In this document: positions 26,158-38,417 of the stretch, piece by piece
Layout of the letters: the number at the start of each line of letters is the position of its first letter
Numbering within the stretch: the stretch's first letter is position 1
DNA from: Gaeumannomyces sp. JS-464
Lineage: Eukaryota > Ascomycota > Sordariomycetes > Magnaporthales > Magnaporthaceae
Reading direction: 5' to 3'
Length of the DNA stretch: 64,000 nucleotides
Assembly: GCA_002197995.1 (NCBI GenBank)
Contig: NGZR01000005.1
Location: 1,550,001-1,614,000 of the forward strand
Position numbers and translations under genes: made by a program
The notes under the pieces: model-generated
Seen by the model: only the letters and a program-made list of their open reading frames with translations
The model's database searches: none
Told to the model about the DNA's origin: nothing

Positions 26158-29100
26158 TTTCTCATCGAGGCGGTCCCCACGAGCCTCCATTCTTCCCCGT
26201 TTTTTGTCGCAATCAGGACCACAAGAGGAACTGCGACCGGTCAATTGTGCACGGACTAAGAACTGATGTCTGATATCTCTTTTTTTTTTTTTTTTGCAGA
26301 CGTCCTTGCTTTAGGTGTTTGCATGTTTTCGATGCAGTAGCAGTTGTTCATCTCATCAAAACGACAGCAACAACATGACGGAATATTGGCCCTACACACC
26401 GTCTCGGACCCCGGCTGCCCCTTGATTGACAATGGCACGCTGAGGCGGCTGTCCGTCCCGGGGGCTAGTGTCTGTGGCTTTCAGACGAGATGTTGAGGAG
26501 GCTGTTTGTCGGCGCGCTATATATGCACACCTCATGTCAAATCCTTTTTGGTAACTTCTCGGTAAACTATGAATGAAACCAGTCACAAAAGTCAAAACAG
26601 ATTATTGCTCGACGAGAGGCCCCAGGCATGACAAATTGATGGTGGACTGAAAGCCGAGCGAACCGTCGACGTCCCGAGAATACGACGAGTTTTACAATCG
26701 ACAGCCGAGCAGAGACGGGGATTCTAGGTACGTAGGTATTTGCTAGACGAGAGAGCTCTCGTCGGCGCTTTACCTTATCTGCATGACACTGGCCCATCCA
26801 TGTCGTCACTCATCCACCAACCCCATATTGGCATCGAACAAGGCAGGTAAGGTGCAATAATGCCTTGTCTTTTTGATGGACCCGACAATGCGGTTGGTTC
26901 ATGCTGCCCGCCCTCCCGAAGCCACCTCTATTTCCTAAAACGGGTCGAGAAACGAATGGAACAGGCGGCTGAACAGCACTCTTGTCCACCCACGCTCAAC
27001 TCATCGCATCTCCGTTTGTCCTTCCCCTGGAAAACGCAATACAAGTCGAGAAAGGAGGCGGGGAACGGAGTCGGTCCGAGACATCGCGAAAAGCGGGAAT
27101 TCCTCGGCCCTTGGGTTTTGCGGCAGAAATCGACCGCCTGTCGGGTACCTACTACTGCCTGCTTGTCCTAGCCAGCCTTACCTGCTTCGATCTATCTGGC
27201 CCGGCTGGCTGGAAGATGGATCGGGACTTTTGGTTCCCTATCTAGATGGCCGTCTCCATGCATCAACCCGCTCATCCATCCATCCATCCATCCACACATC
27301 ATATTACACGGTGGTCATGCGGCACGGGCGAGGTGTGCCGCCTGTTCGCCTCAGACCTGCCCATCTCGCCTGCGTGCGCATCGAGACTCGATGGATCGAT
27401 GGATCGATGGATCGCAAGCGATGTGCCAACCCCTCCTCGTCGTCCAGCTCCGCGAGCCCGCCGCCCCATCCGTTTGGGCGGGCCTGCGCCTGTGCGGCGC
27501 GTGTCTTTCATACACTGTCTCCCAGACCCCGGGTCGGCTTCGGTCAAGCTTCCTTCTCGTCATCGCGCATTTCCGGGTTTGCTAGGAAACGGCCAAAATC
27601 TCCGAAGCAGGAACGACAGCATAAGACTTTTTTTCTTCTCTCTCTCTCTTCCCCATTTCTTATTCCCCGTACAGCAATTTCTTTCCCCCTCGCGTGTCAT
27701 AATGGAATATTCCAAACACGCGCCGGGTCTCAACCGAAGGTCTGGTTGCTTCTTCCCACTTGCAATGGGGGTCAAGATGTACCTGTCGACATGGAGTGCC
27801 TCTGTCTTGGCTGCTCCTCCTATTTGCCGTGATCCATTTTTGGACGTGGCAGGGCGTGTAAAATCCACAGCAGCACGGCTAATACCACGGTACTTTGTAC
27901 CCCCAGTGGAACCGCGAGGGAGCGAGGTGACATCAGCGGTGGGCATCCCTCGCAGGAGCCGAGGCCTGTCCTGTCTCAATGTCTGCGGAGCCTGGCCGTT
28001 GATGGTCGAAAAACAGTACCGTCGGCGCTGTCTGTTGGGTCAAGGTGGGTTTCCGCGGGCGTAACCTTGGAGAGAGGGGAGAACCCAATAAGCAAAATAA
28101 AGGGGGCCCCGATCGGTGGACGAAATGTCCCGCGGCGACAAGCGGCTCCACCTCCTGTCGTTGATCCAACCTCGCTCCCCCTGCCTGGGTTCGGCCGTCG
28201 CTGCCTTGCCATTGGCGGCGAGAGATTGACGAAAAGCGAAAAAGGAAGGAAAAAAAAAAAAAAAAAAAGAAGAGGATCGGTCCTTTTCTGCCCTCGATCG
28301 TTGGCGCTGCACTTGGCGTCGCTCTGGATCGAACGGCTCGGTTCATCGTTACCGAATCATCATCGTGCATACAAAGGATCGCTGCTGACCACCACCTAAA
28401 ATACTCGCAATCTAGTGCCCCATCTGCCAGCTGCTGCCACGTCCCGACGAGCTTGTGAACCGCCAGCCTCGCTTTCACTTATCACTTTTTTTTTCGTTTT
28501 TTTTTGCCACATCTTGCCTGTCAGCGTCCCGAAAAGCCGGGATGGAGCGACCCCAAATCGCGCCTCGCTTGTCTGCCAAGAGGGCCCGGGACCAACGCCA
28601 TTCGAACCTTCCGCGTAACGTTGGGCAAACGAGGGGCGAAGTCGATCTGTCAGTGCTACCTGCTAAATGCAGTAGTAATATCGAATATTCTCTATAGGGG
28701 AGTGTGTGTCTAGGTACTTACCTACCTAGGTAGTTATGTGTGTGTGCCTGCCTGCCGGGAAGCCAGAGACCGATCAAGCGAGGCGAAAGAGACAAGAAAA
28801 GGCGGGCTTGATGTGGGCAAAAGGCGGAACAAACGAGGAAGAACAGACGAGGGAAGCAAGCATGGGGCATGGGGCATGGGCATGGGCATGGCCCTCCCCT
28901 GGTCCCTAGAACGACCCGTTGCGTATGGATCGTAGGGGCTGGGGGTGGAGGGAAAGGGCTCGATACAGACAGGCAGGGGCTCTAGGGAAACCTGCCCCGA
29001 GCGGCGGAGGAAAGCACCCACCACTGCCGGGCGTGTGCTGCGGGCGCGGGCATGACGGCCGCCCCATCTTTTTGAAATCAATCTTTACATAACCGCCAAG

Positions 29101-31736
29101 GGGAGGGAGAGAGAGGAAGCGACAGAAGAAGCATCGTGGGCCGCCAAGAAGACGGAGAAGAAGAAGAAGAAGAAGCGGAAAAAGGGGGCAGGTGGGATTT
29201 GATGCGTACCAGGTTGGCCGGCCACATGGCCAAAGAAAAAATACGCGTTCAAAGAAGGTATTATTTTGTTCTTTTTCTTCTTCCTCTCCTTCTCGGCCTT
29301 CGGTATGCATCACGTTGATACCCGTTCCCGGGGTGCCCCTTTAAGTGTGTTGGCGTGCCGGCAGGCAAAGAGTCCCTCTCCCCAATATGTTATGCCCGCC
29401 TCCCCTTTCCCCAGTTGCCGTTAGAGTACCCGGTTACGTAGCAATTCATTCACATGTTGCACCCTTCCACGGTAGCCTGTTCCGTCCCACGGAGCTTGAG
29501 TGGAGACCTGTCTGCTTCTTCCTCCCGATCACCGCGACCCGTCGACCCCCGTCCTCGACGCCTCGGCATCGGGACCACGGGATGCCTGTCTGGTCTCTCG
29601 CCCTCTGCGCGCTGCGTAGGTAACATCCGTAACCTTTGCTGCAATGCGCCGTCACCGGGGCAGAACGGAAAAAAAAAGATCCTGGCATCACCCACCCTAC
29701 ACGCACGCCTTGGACAAGCAGAGAGACCCCGACACGCCGAGCTGGGACCCGAACGAGGCTGTGCAAACCTCCCAAGTGTCGGGGATCTCGGCCTGCGGTG
29801 TCTCGTCAGCCCCAAACAAACCACACGCCACACACACGACACGCTTTCGTTTACTTGACATCCCCATCCCCATCGCCGCCGTATCAGGCCTGGCAGGAGG
29901 GGCCGGTCCTCCTGCCGCCGGTCGCCTGTATGTTCTCAACTTTGTTCGGCACCCTCGTTTAACCTCAGCTTCCACGCAATAGAGACACATCACATCACGT
30001 ATGCCCTATACCCCGGCTCCGGCACGCCCATGATCCGTCCCATCTTTGTTTCTTTTATTCCCATGATCGCTGCTGCTGTCCTCCCCCCCTTGACGATGAG
30101 CGACATGATCCGATCTCCTCGTTCGTTACCACCCCTCCCTCCCCTTGGTGATGCGCAACGACGGGAGCGGCCATGTTCCGTCTCGTCGCTTACATGCTCA
30201 AAACACCACCCGAAAAAAGCAGAGAAGAAGAAGAATTAAAAACAATCAAAACAACCATAATCCGGACATATCTCCGCGGTGGGTCAACAACCATGGTGCC
30301 TCGATCCCCTCTTTTGTTTTTCAGACTTGCTTTTTTTTTTTTTGTTCGTATGTACACACTCTTTGACAAATACCAAAACCAAAAGACATGGCTGTCCTGG
30401 CCAACCTGGCTTGAACTTTGCCTACACTTGACTTGAGCCTGACTTGTCTTTTTTTCCCCTCTCCCCTTGACTACCGGGCATCCCACTCTATCTGCAAGTG
30501 CCCCTGTCTGGTCCCCGCCGCCACCCATTCTTTTGCTCCTCAGGATGGAACATCCGGCGAGCGTTCTGACCTCTTTTTTTTTTTTTTTTTTTTTTTTTTG
30601 TTGACGTGGGGCCGCGTACACATGTATGTACTGCTGTAGCGCTATAGCGGTTTCCTCCATTCCTGTCTTGTCAGGGTGGTCCGTCCCCACCCCCTGCCCT
30701 TGCCTGCTACCTACCTATGTACCCATATGATCTCCCGGTTTTACTGGGGCTACAACATGCTACGCAAAAATGCGCAAGTCGCGGGAGCGAGGGAGTATTG
30801 CACCTTTTCTTTGCTCCCTGAGTCGTCAGCCGAAGGGAACCCCATCAGGAAAACACAGACAGCCTGACAAACACACACACTTGACTGACAAATTCCCCCC
30901 TTCCCCACGCCCCATACAGACTACGACGATCCAGCCCCGACGTTGGTCAAGGTGGGAAAAAAAGTGTCCTTTTGACGGGGTCCGGGGTCGGTTGGTTACG
31001 TTCTTGAGAGTTTGCCAAGAGGTTATCTGTATGTATTAGGGAATGGCCGAAAGAGGGGGGCGGCGGCAACACCAGCAACGCTGAGAATAGGGGCCAAAGC
31101 ACTCGGCCGGTTCAGTCTGCCCCGCCGCCTATTTCACGGCGCCGCCGCTCCGTGAGCCGGGCGGGACCCGGCTTTTCTTCTCGGGATGTTGTGTTCATCT
31201 GCAAACTGAGGCCTCCGAGATCCACCCAAAACTCAAAATAAGGGACTGGTATATAGCATACTTTACAAAGAAAGGGGGTGTGTCAAAGAAGGCAAAAGAT
31301 GAACCACTGGACTCTAGTAGAGATAGATATGTGTGGCAAACAGATCCAAAATAAAAACAAACTCCTGGTCGTGAACCTACGCCATGAAACCGTGTAGTGT
31401 ATGTATTTGGGTGTTATCCCGCCAACGAAGAAAAAAAAGCCCTCTCGTGGTCTTTGTGCCATGCGCCGCCGCTGCACCCCTTTTCCCAACCGCTGTGCCT
31501 TGCAAAACGTCATTGCCGTCACATAGATTAAAAGTTGCGGAACCTCCAAAACCAATTCCGCCGCCCGGTTCCGCCGTTTGGCACGCTCCCGCTACCCCTC
31601 AGCTCGGACGAGGTGTAAGAAAAAAAGGTCAAGAGACTGGACGATCCAAGAAGCCAGCCCCAACGGGTGTCAAAGCCGTTGTTTTCCCAAACGTGGAATT
31701 GCGTCAAAAACGTCATCGGAGGGATCGCAAGACCTG

Positions 31737-33460
31737 TCACGACGACCGTGTGCCCCGTATCCATGACCTGGCGCTGCGCAGGAATCCCGGCTGCTGCGGC
31801 CGCTGCTTCTTCTGGCCTTCGCTAGTTGCCGCCCCGCCGCCACCTTCGCCACCGGTGCCGGGGCTCGGCCCGCCTAGGTCTCCGGCACTCTGGAAGGCCG
31901 GGTCATCTCGTAGCCGCTCGCCCTTGGGGCCGACGTCGTCATAATCCTCCTCGCCTGCTACCTGCTTGTGTTGGGGTTGATGCGGTTGCTGCGGTTGCTG
32001 CTGTTGATGTTGTGATTGTTGGTGATATCCCTCGCCAGCCATCTTGCCCAAGAAGCTGCTCCCCATGTGATCCGGGCCCGGTGGTGGCGCCACGCCCGCC
32101 TCCTGCATCTTCCCGATCGCCCGGCTTAACGGACCGACAAGAGGTCCCTGTGACGCGTCGAAGTTGTCTCTCTTCTTGTCGCCGTCCCACGATGAAGTCC
32201 CTGGTGCTGGTGGCGGCTGCTGGCCGAGAGATTGGTTATACAGATCCGGGAAACTCTTCTTGAACTCTATCAAGAGGTTCTCCTGAGTCTCCTCAATTGT
32301 ACGCAGTCGCGTGCTTGCTTGGCCGGCACCAAATTTGTCGAAGGGACCTGTGCCTCGTTGTCGACCAGTTGTAGCCACTCGTCATACTGTTGCTGAGCCT
32401 CGACCACCTGCTCCTGCGTTGACGTGCTGTGTCAGGATGTGGCCTTGTGTATGTCATAAGATATGTGTGTAAACTTACTGGTGTGATGGGGGCTGAGCTT
32501 TTGAGGCTGTCAAGGTACTCCTGAGCCGCCTTGGACGTCTTGGCACCAACAATGTATTTGTCGTACGACACTGAGAACTCTCTGAATGGGCCTTTAAGAA
32601 TGAAGCCTTTGCCAATCCATCCCTGGCGCCTGAACTTTTCCAGAAGGGCGTCGGCGGTTGGGCACTCCCATGCGAACTCGACCGCACGGTCGTAGAAGAC
32701 AACGCACTTGGCCGATGACCACTCGGCAAAGCTCCTGCGGTCGCTCTTGTCCGCAAAGGCACGCTCTATCGTATCAATTGAAGAGTGTTGAATGAAGACA
32801 CAGGGCACCCGGAGGTTGGCGGCCCCATGGATGTGGGCTCTTTCGAACTCGGAGCGCTGCCGGAGGTCTACCAGCAGGATATTCGAGGGATGAATCTCAA
32901 GAAGCCTGTTGAGGTGCCGGGCAGGATCATGCGAGCGCTGTCATGCAGGCCCTGAGTGTTGTTGTCGCTACCGAGATCCTGAAGGCTGTACGCGGTGCGT
33001 TCCTGCTGGTGACGGTGGTAGTACCAAAGCTGCAGCATTGTCCGTCAGCAAACACTTCAGACTATGACATATATACGTAGCCGTTGGCTATACACTTACG
33101 TTGACATCGCTGTTCGAATGCCAAGTTGGAGGCATAAATCTCTGCTACGGCCACGTTCGGCTCTGGGTCGTGCTGGAAGTACTCCTCAAGGCGGGCCGCA
33201 ACGTGCTGGCTCAGCTTGGGCGGCTCGGGGACAGTGTTGTCTGGCTGGAAGACTGGCCACTTCTGGCTCTTGGAATGGTTGACTATAGCCGTCCACCTTC
33301 CCTTGAGGTCCTTGTCCTCTTCCATGCGATCATCGATGGGCGGGTTTGGACTCATCACCGAGTGGTCTGAAGCGCTTGAGTAGACCTGGTGGCTCGAGAC
33401 AGAAAGACGTGGTGATGTTGTCGGGTGTGGGCTGCGGAGCGGGTGGCCTCTGGTTGACAT
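31737..33460 (-). CDS. Rhodanese-fold protein lacking the catalytic Cys
   Basis: A helical N-terminal region (LKGRWTAIVNHSKSQKWPVF; then RLEEYFQHDPEPNVAVAEIY; then LWYYHRHQQERT after a short intron) precedes a rhodanese/Cdc25-like domain. That domain reads LLEIHPSNILLVDLRQRSEF, AHIHGAANLRVP and, at the active-site loop, CVVFYDRAVEF. The loop has Asp where an active rhodanese or phosphatase has Cys, so I infer a non-catalytic binding role. The C-terminus is Gln-rich and disordered, with a GPKGERLRDDPAFQSAGD motif. A second intron has donor GTAAGT after codon ITP and acceptor ACACAG near 32430. One-base frameshifts are needed near 33105, 32930 and 32325. The start is uncertain: ATG 33460 and ATG 33355 are both in frame. 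It overlaps the nominal end of the upstream caspase-like gene and could be the C-terminal half of one polypeptide. Confidence 0.65.
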
Positions 33461-35273
33461 GCTGGACCCAGCCACGTGCGCATGGTTGGGTCATGGGCAC
33501 TCCGCGGACCATCGCCGCCTCCTGATTGGACATGAGCCAGAATCTCTGGCTCGAGGGTGGTTCCTGAGAAGATCGAGTTGCCATCGCCACCAACTTCGTC
33601 AACATCGCGAGCCGTAGCGGTTGTTTCTGCGGCCACTGGAGGTTCGGGGCTAGTGTTCTTAATCAAGTTATTCGACCTGATGAAAGCCACGAACGAGCAG
33701 GCGTGGTCCTCAGGCAAGAGATCCCAGATCATGACGGGTAATGACAGCAGAAGGAGTGTAGAGTGGCTCTTGAAAACACCTTGTACTTTGACGTGCCTGG
33801 CCAGGGCGGGGAAGCTGGCCAGCCACTGCTCCCAGGCGTCTAGGTCGAGCTGCTGGTTATCCTCCAGGGCTAGTGATATCATGACATGAGGCTTATCCTC
33901 GGTTGGTTCTGTGTTGACCATCTCAGCCGGGCCTCTACCGGTGCCGATCGGGGCCATAGGCAGGGGCATTGTTGTGTTGGTCTCTTCAGGAGGGGATGGG
34001 GGCCGTCTGCTGCCAGGGACGATGCGGCCTAGCTCGATACTGGGCGCCTTGTGGTTGGAGGTCATCATGAAGTGTACTGGGGTTGAGCGGGCCTCGAAGT
34101 GTTTCCCGTTGATGGTGATGGGCCTAGGATGCTTAAGGCGCGCGAGAACCTCGGCATGCAGCATGGCAGCCGAAAATGTTCTTAGTTTCCACTGCTGGAG
34201 TACCTCGATGACGGCGTTGGTGAACGAGTATCGCCCGGGTCCGGTGCTATGGCGTCCAGCTTGATGCCGATATTGTCTCGGTGATGCTCTTGCCGTTAGG
34301 AAAGTAGCGCTTGCAGCACCAGCACAGCAGTCTAATAATATCAATGTGTCCGACATGGAGCGTTCCAGTAGGGTCTGGATGGCGGACCATCTGGTTACGG
34401 TGGGGGTTGACGACGGTTAGTGTCACTCAGTGGCATGTTAGGGTTGGAGCATATTGGGCAGAGAACATACTGTAGCCATGGCGATGAGGAATGGCGAGTT
34501 CTGCGATGTGTTAGTTGTCTATCTAGATATTGGACAGGCGAGGCACTCGGACGAGGGGCATCAAACTTACGCGCACCATGTGCTCTGGCGAGATTCGTCT
34601 ATCCTGGCATGACCGCCGTAGTAGACGATAAAAAGAGTGTCGGTAGCCTCGTGTTCTTTGATCAAGGCGCCACCTTGAGCATCAGCTCCAGGTGAGAGTT
34701 TTCGGACGGGATGGCGAAGACATCGGTCTCGAAGCCATAGTCTTCTCGCATGCACTGCTCGAGATCCTCGAGTTCGGGCAGCACGAAGAGGTCATCCGAC
34801 ATCCAATGAAGCAACAAGACCTGAACCTTGGTGTAGCGCTGCAGCGAGCGCCCTCTGTTGGGGAATGCACGGCTGGCAGACTGCGATTTCTGTCATGTCA
34901 GCCTTGCCCGGTCACATGTGTTCGGCTGGTGGCTGCTAGACTCTAGAAGCACGGGCAGAGATATGGCAGAAATGGGCACGTGAAACGCACGTCTTCAAGA
35001 CTTTTGGCAAACGTCTCGAGGTGTTTGACATGGTAGCTAACACGGCTGATGTCGTGGGTGGCCGACGGCGCGCCCGAGGAGTCCCCGGCGCCGGAGCCGT
35101 ACTGCAGAGAGGCCATGTAAGCACGGGTCCGTATCTCTGGGTCTGCGGGATCAAAAACGCACTGCAGAGTCGGCGCTGCTCATGCTGGCGCCGTCACCTC
35201 GCGGGCCCCGGGAGACAAGAGTGAGATAAGGGGCCTGCTGGTGGTGTTGATTGTCCATGGCTCTGTGCACCAT
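33355..35273 (-). CDS. Caspase-like (peptidase C14 fold) domain protein
   Basis: Exons 35273-34991, 34889-34571, 34500-34471 and 34390-33355 are bounded by GT-AG sites. The domain contains VQVLLLHWMSDDLFVLPELE, then the His motif YYGGH (about residue 187) and the Cys motif LILLDCCAGA (about residue 232). These match the His/Cys dyad layout of caspases and metacaspases (family knowledge: YSGH and DSCHSG-like). Downstream are GRYSFTNAVIEV and HAEVLARLKHPRP, then a conserved-looking segment QGVFKSHSTLLLLSLPVMIW. Frameshifts are needed near 35156 (T5 run), 34645 and twice within 34270-34330. The final ~80 codons before 33355 look off-frame. I know similar fungal proteins are sometimes labelled as tyrosine phosphatases, but no phosphatase motif is visible here. 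Whether it is proteolytically active is not known. The start is uncertain; ATG 35258 and 35402 are also in frame. Confidence 0.65.
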
Positions 35274-36438
35274 GTTGTTGTCGTCGTCTCTCGGCGGAGA
35301 AGTGCGGCCACGGCAGCGGGCGAAGGCGGGTGGCTTGATCCCCAGGGCTGATGGATGGCTCACTGCATCTCTGGTTGGCTGGATGGATGTGTTTGGTTTC
35401 AAGGCCGGCTGTGGGATTCTGCGGCCTTATTTCTCTGTCAAGGGTCCTCCTGGCAGAAAAGGGGGAATGTCGAGATTGAGGGCACCGACAGAGAGAGGAT
35501 TGGGATTGAGGGCGAGACGAGAAGCGAGAAAGCGAAGGGTTGGAATGGTAGCAATAGGACGAGTAAGAATCACACAACTATAGCGAAGGCCGCCGGGCCT
35601 CATGCTTGTCTGCATATTGGCAATTGCCTGTGGCTCCAACCAAGCCAGGCCAGGCGAGCGACGTGCCACACTCGGTATCGAATTAGGCTTAGCGCCATCT
35701 GGCGCGGTGTCGAAACGGGAACGGCTTGCGCTTGACACTGTGGGGCGTTGGCACGCAGCAAGTCTCGGCTCTGCCCAGCACCAACCGCATCTGGTTTGCC
35801 GGCACATGGCCGTAGATCCCGTCCTGGGTTGCCTCCTCGAAATGGTAGGTAGCTATCGTTCCGTATATTGCATGCAGCTTCAAATTTCATCAATGTCGCT
35901 CTCGCGATCGACGTTGTAATGGCTCCCGCCAAACGGAAGATGCCCACATGCGCGAGCTTCTCTGGTCTGTCTGGTGGCTTCCAGTTTGAGACGGGGCGGG
36001 CGGGGCAGGACCTGACGGTTGCCCCATGTTGGCGGTTGTGATCGGCCGCTGGGGTGCTTTGCAATGGCTGGCAGCCTGAGCCTGAGCCGTGTGGCTGCTG
36101 TCGTGCTAGCACGCCGAGGCGCGGGCACTCTCTGGGCACGGCTGTTCGCTCCACTAAGCAAACACCACTGGAGACAACTGGAACCACGCAAACCGTCAGT
36201 TTGCCGAATACGGCAACCGACTTCACCGAGCGCCATCCAATCCGTGGACCCCCAGCGAGGTCTGCGGCGTGGACACGATTGATTGATTGCTTGATTGCTT
36301 AATTGATGCTTGCGACATCAACACAGCCATCTCGACCCAGACGGTAATACGGGGCCAGGTTGCCTCGCGTCTCCATCCACACTCACACGCATCCCTCCCA
36401 CGCTCGCGAGGACCGCCTCCCTAAACCACCTCCCTAAA
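35274..36438. other. Intergenic region between caspase-like gene and PBN1
   Basis: Divergent promoter interval of about 1.2 kb. It contains a GATT/GCTT simple repeat near 36275-36305. I found no gene or clear core promoter motif. Confidence 0.5.
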
Positions 36439-38155
36439 ATGAGGCAGCGTGTCACCTTCCTCCACCGGCCCGGCGACGCGGTGGATCCCTCGACGCTCCG
36501 AATCACGGACAACAGCCTGACGGGCCCCCAGGAGATCCGAGCCGCCCGCGAGGTCCGCACCACGCTCGCCCTTGACGAGTTGCCCGCCGAGATTGCCAGT
36601 GTCTTGAAGACGTCACATGAGCTGCACGTGAGATGGGTCGCCCCGACGCCTTCGACACCGTCTCGCCTCTACACTCGAGGCTATCCCCGGCTTCCATCTC
36701 TTCTTTACTCCTAGGCAAGGGGGAGATGCCTCCGAATCGTTAGTGCTGTCGTATTGATCTGACGTATGGCCGGATTGCTCGCTCCGTGCTAACATGCACA
36801 ACCAATTGTTAGTGAAGCCTTATGCCGCCTCCTCCGCAAGGCATTCGGGGGTCTGGAAGATTGTAAATCCTCAAAAGTGAGCACCTTCTTATGGTAGTCT
36901 TTTTTTCATTTTTTTTTTTTCATGATCAAATAGCCATGTGGCTGACACCGCTACCCACCAGGACTCCTTCGTCGCCCTCTCATCGGACCGCTTCTCCCAC
37001 TCGGCCGCCTTCCAGTTCTACCAGCCCCTGGAGGACCTGGCGCACTTTGCCCACCATGTGAGGGATGAGCTCTGCCCGGAGGGCGACCCGCTGTGCCGCG
37101 CCAGGTCGAGCGCCTGACCGAGGCCGTATCGCTCGACCTGTCCTACGACACAATTTCCCACACCCTCAAGTCACGGCCCTGTCCCCTTACCAGGCCCAGC
37201 CCTGGTCGTGACAGGCCACTCGCACCACCGCACCGAGGTCGGCCTCCTGGGCGAGGACGCGCTCCCGAACCTCGAGGGCCACGAGGTGGGCATCTCGGGC
37301 CACCTCGTCGTCCTCGGCCAGCACAAGGAGCCTTCCGTGACCGCCTTCGGCTTCCCCTCTCGCCATAGGCGCCACCCAGGCGGCGGCGAGGAGCACCCGG
37401 ACGCGACCTTCTCTGCCTCGGTCGTCCAGCCCGCCGGCCTGCACCCAACCTCAAGCTGACCCTGTCCCCCGGCGCAGCGCGCCCGCCCCCGCCGGCGGCC
37501 GCTCCCGCCAAGGACGGCGGCTCCTTCTGCGCCCGCCGCCTACTTTGTGCTCCCCCGCGCCGTCTTCGTGGACCGCTACCAGCTCTCGGACCCGCTCTTC
37601 CTCGCCTCCAAGAACCTCACCGCCCTCCGCTACGCCTCCAGCCCCGTCGACCTCGAGGCGCCCGAGTACGCCGTCAGGCTCTGGGGCTCCGCCGCCCTGC
37701 TGGAGTGGCCGCGCGCGCGCGCGCGCAGCACGGGACGAGTGGACCGTCGAGGTCCCGCTGCACCTGCGCTACCTCGCCCCGGCCGTCGGCGGCTACCGCG
37801 CCGTCGAGGTGCCGCACCCCGTCGTCTTCTGGGCCGCACCGCCGAGGAGGGCACCAAGTTCCCGACCAACCCCTTCGACAGGGTGAACCTCGGCTACGAC
37901 GGCCTCTTTGGCCCCCGCACCGTCTTCTGGCACGTCGACCCGAGGCCGGCGCCGGCGGAGACGCGCCTGTTCACCCGCGTCGAGGTCCCCGTGCTCGACC
38001 TGGACAAGGCCCGCTGGGTCGGTCCTGGGACCGCCGCCGTTGTGCTGCTGGGCTTTGCCTGGGTCGTCTGGAAGCTCGTGGGTGTTGCTATGGGTGGCCG
38101 GGGCGCTTCAGGGGTGCCCGAACCAAAGGTGGCAGAAAGCAAGAAGACCAAATAG
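36439..38155 (+). CDS. PBN1: PBN1/PIG-X, GPI-mannosyltransferase I accessory subunit
   Basis: PBN1 is the ER-membrane partner of the first GPI mannosyltransferase (Gpi14/PIG-M). The start is MRQRVTFLHRPGDAVDPSTL, followed by ELPAEIASVLKTSHELHVRW. Later segments match the PIG-X domain: DSFVALSSDRFSHSAAFQFY, then HLRYLAPAVGGYRAVEVPHP and, near the end, NLGYDGLFGPRTVFWHVDP. The last part has one transmembrane helix (VGPGTAAVVLLGFAWVVW) and a Lys-rich cytosolic tail ending at 38155, the usual type I topology. Introns include one ending in TTGTTAG near 36812 and GTGAGC...CACCAG (about 36877-36961). Several frameshifts interrupt the frame (near 36640-36690, 37100, 37180-37550 and 37720-37840), so the exact protein cannot be given. 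It is convergent with CBR1. Confidence 0.75.
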
Positions 38156-38417
38156 ACTGTAATTAACCTCATCCCAAGACCTGATGTGCGCTCATTATCG
38201 CCACTATTTAACCAACGTCCATGTGCCATATTTTTAAAGTACATACGAGCTCGAAATCATATGATGTGGCCTGAAAGGTATTCTATTTGTCTGACTCTCT
38301 GACCTAACCTTTTCTTTTCTTTTTTCTATGTTTTTTTGGTCTTCATTCATACATCTTTAGTATATATCGCTCCCCAAGTCTCTCTGCGAGCCCACGCGAC
38401 CGTCACGCCGTACTTAA

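Larger units (their letters stand above)
13026..31736. other. About 18.7 kb without a supportable gene
   Basis: Upstream flank of the homeobox gene. Open frames are present, for example a 394-codon one at 23765-24949, but their translations run through CA repeats and show no domain. The DNA from about 16 to 22 kb is less repetitive than the rest yet still gives no protein-like frame. Repeats, a hairpin and an inverted-repeat element within it are listed separately. Degenerate genes or long noncoding RNAs would not be visible by reading alone. Confidence 0.55.

Noticed and set aside
35600..36226. 208-codon open frame on the minus strand upstream of the caspase-like gene
   Set aside because: No domain or protein-like composition; sits in a probable divergent promoter region.
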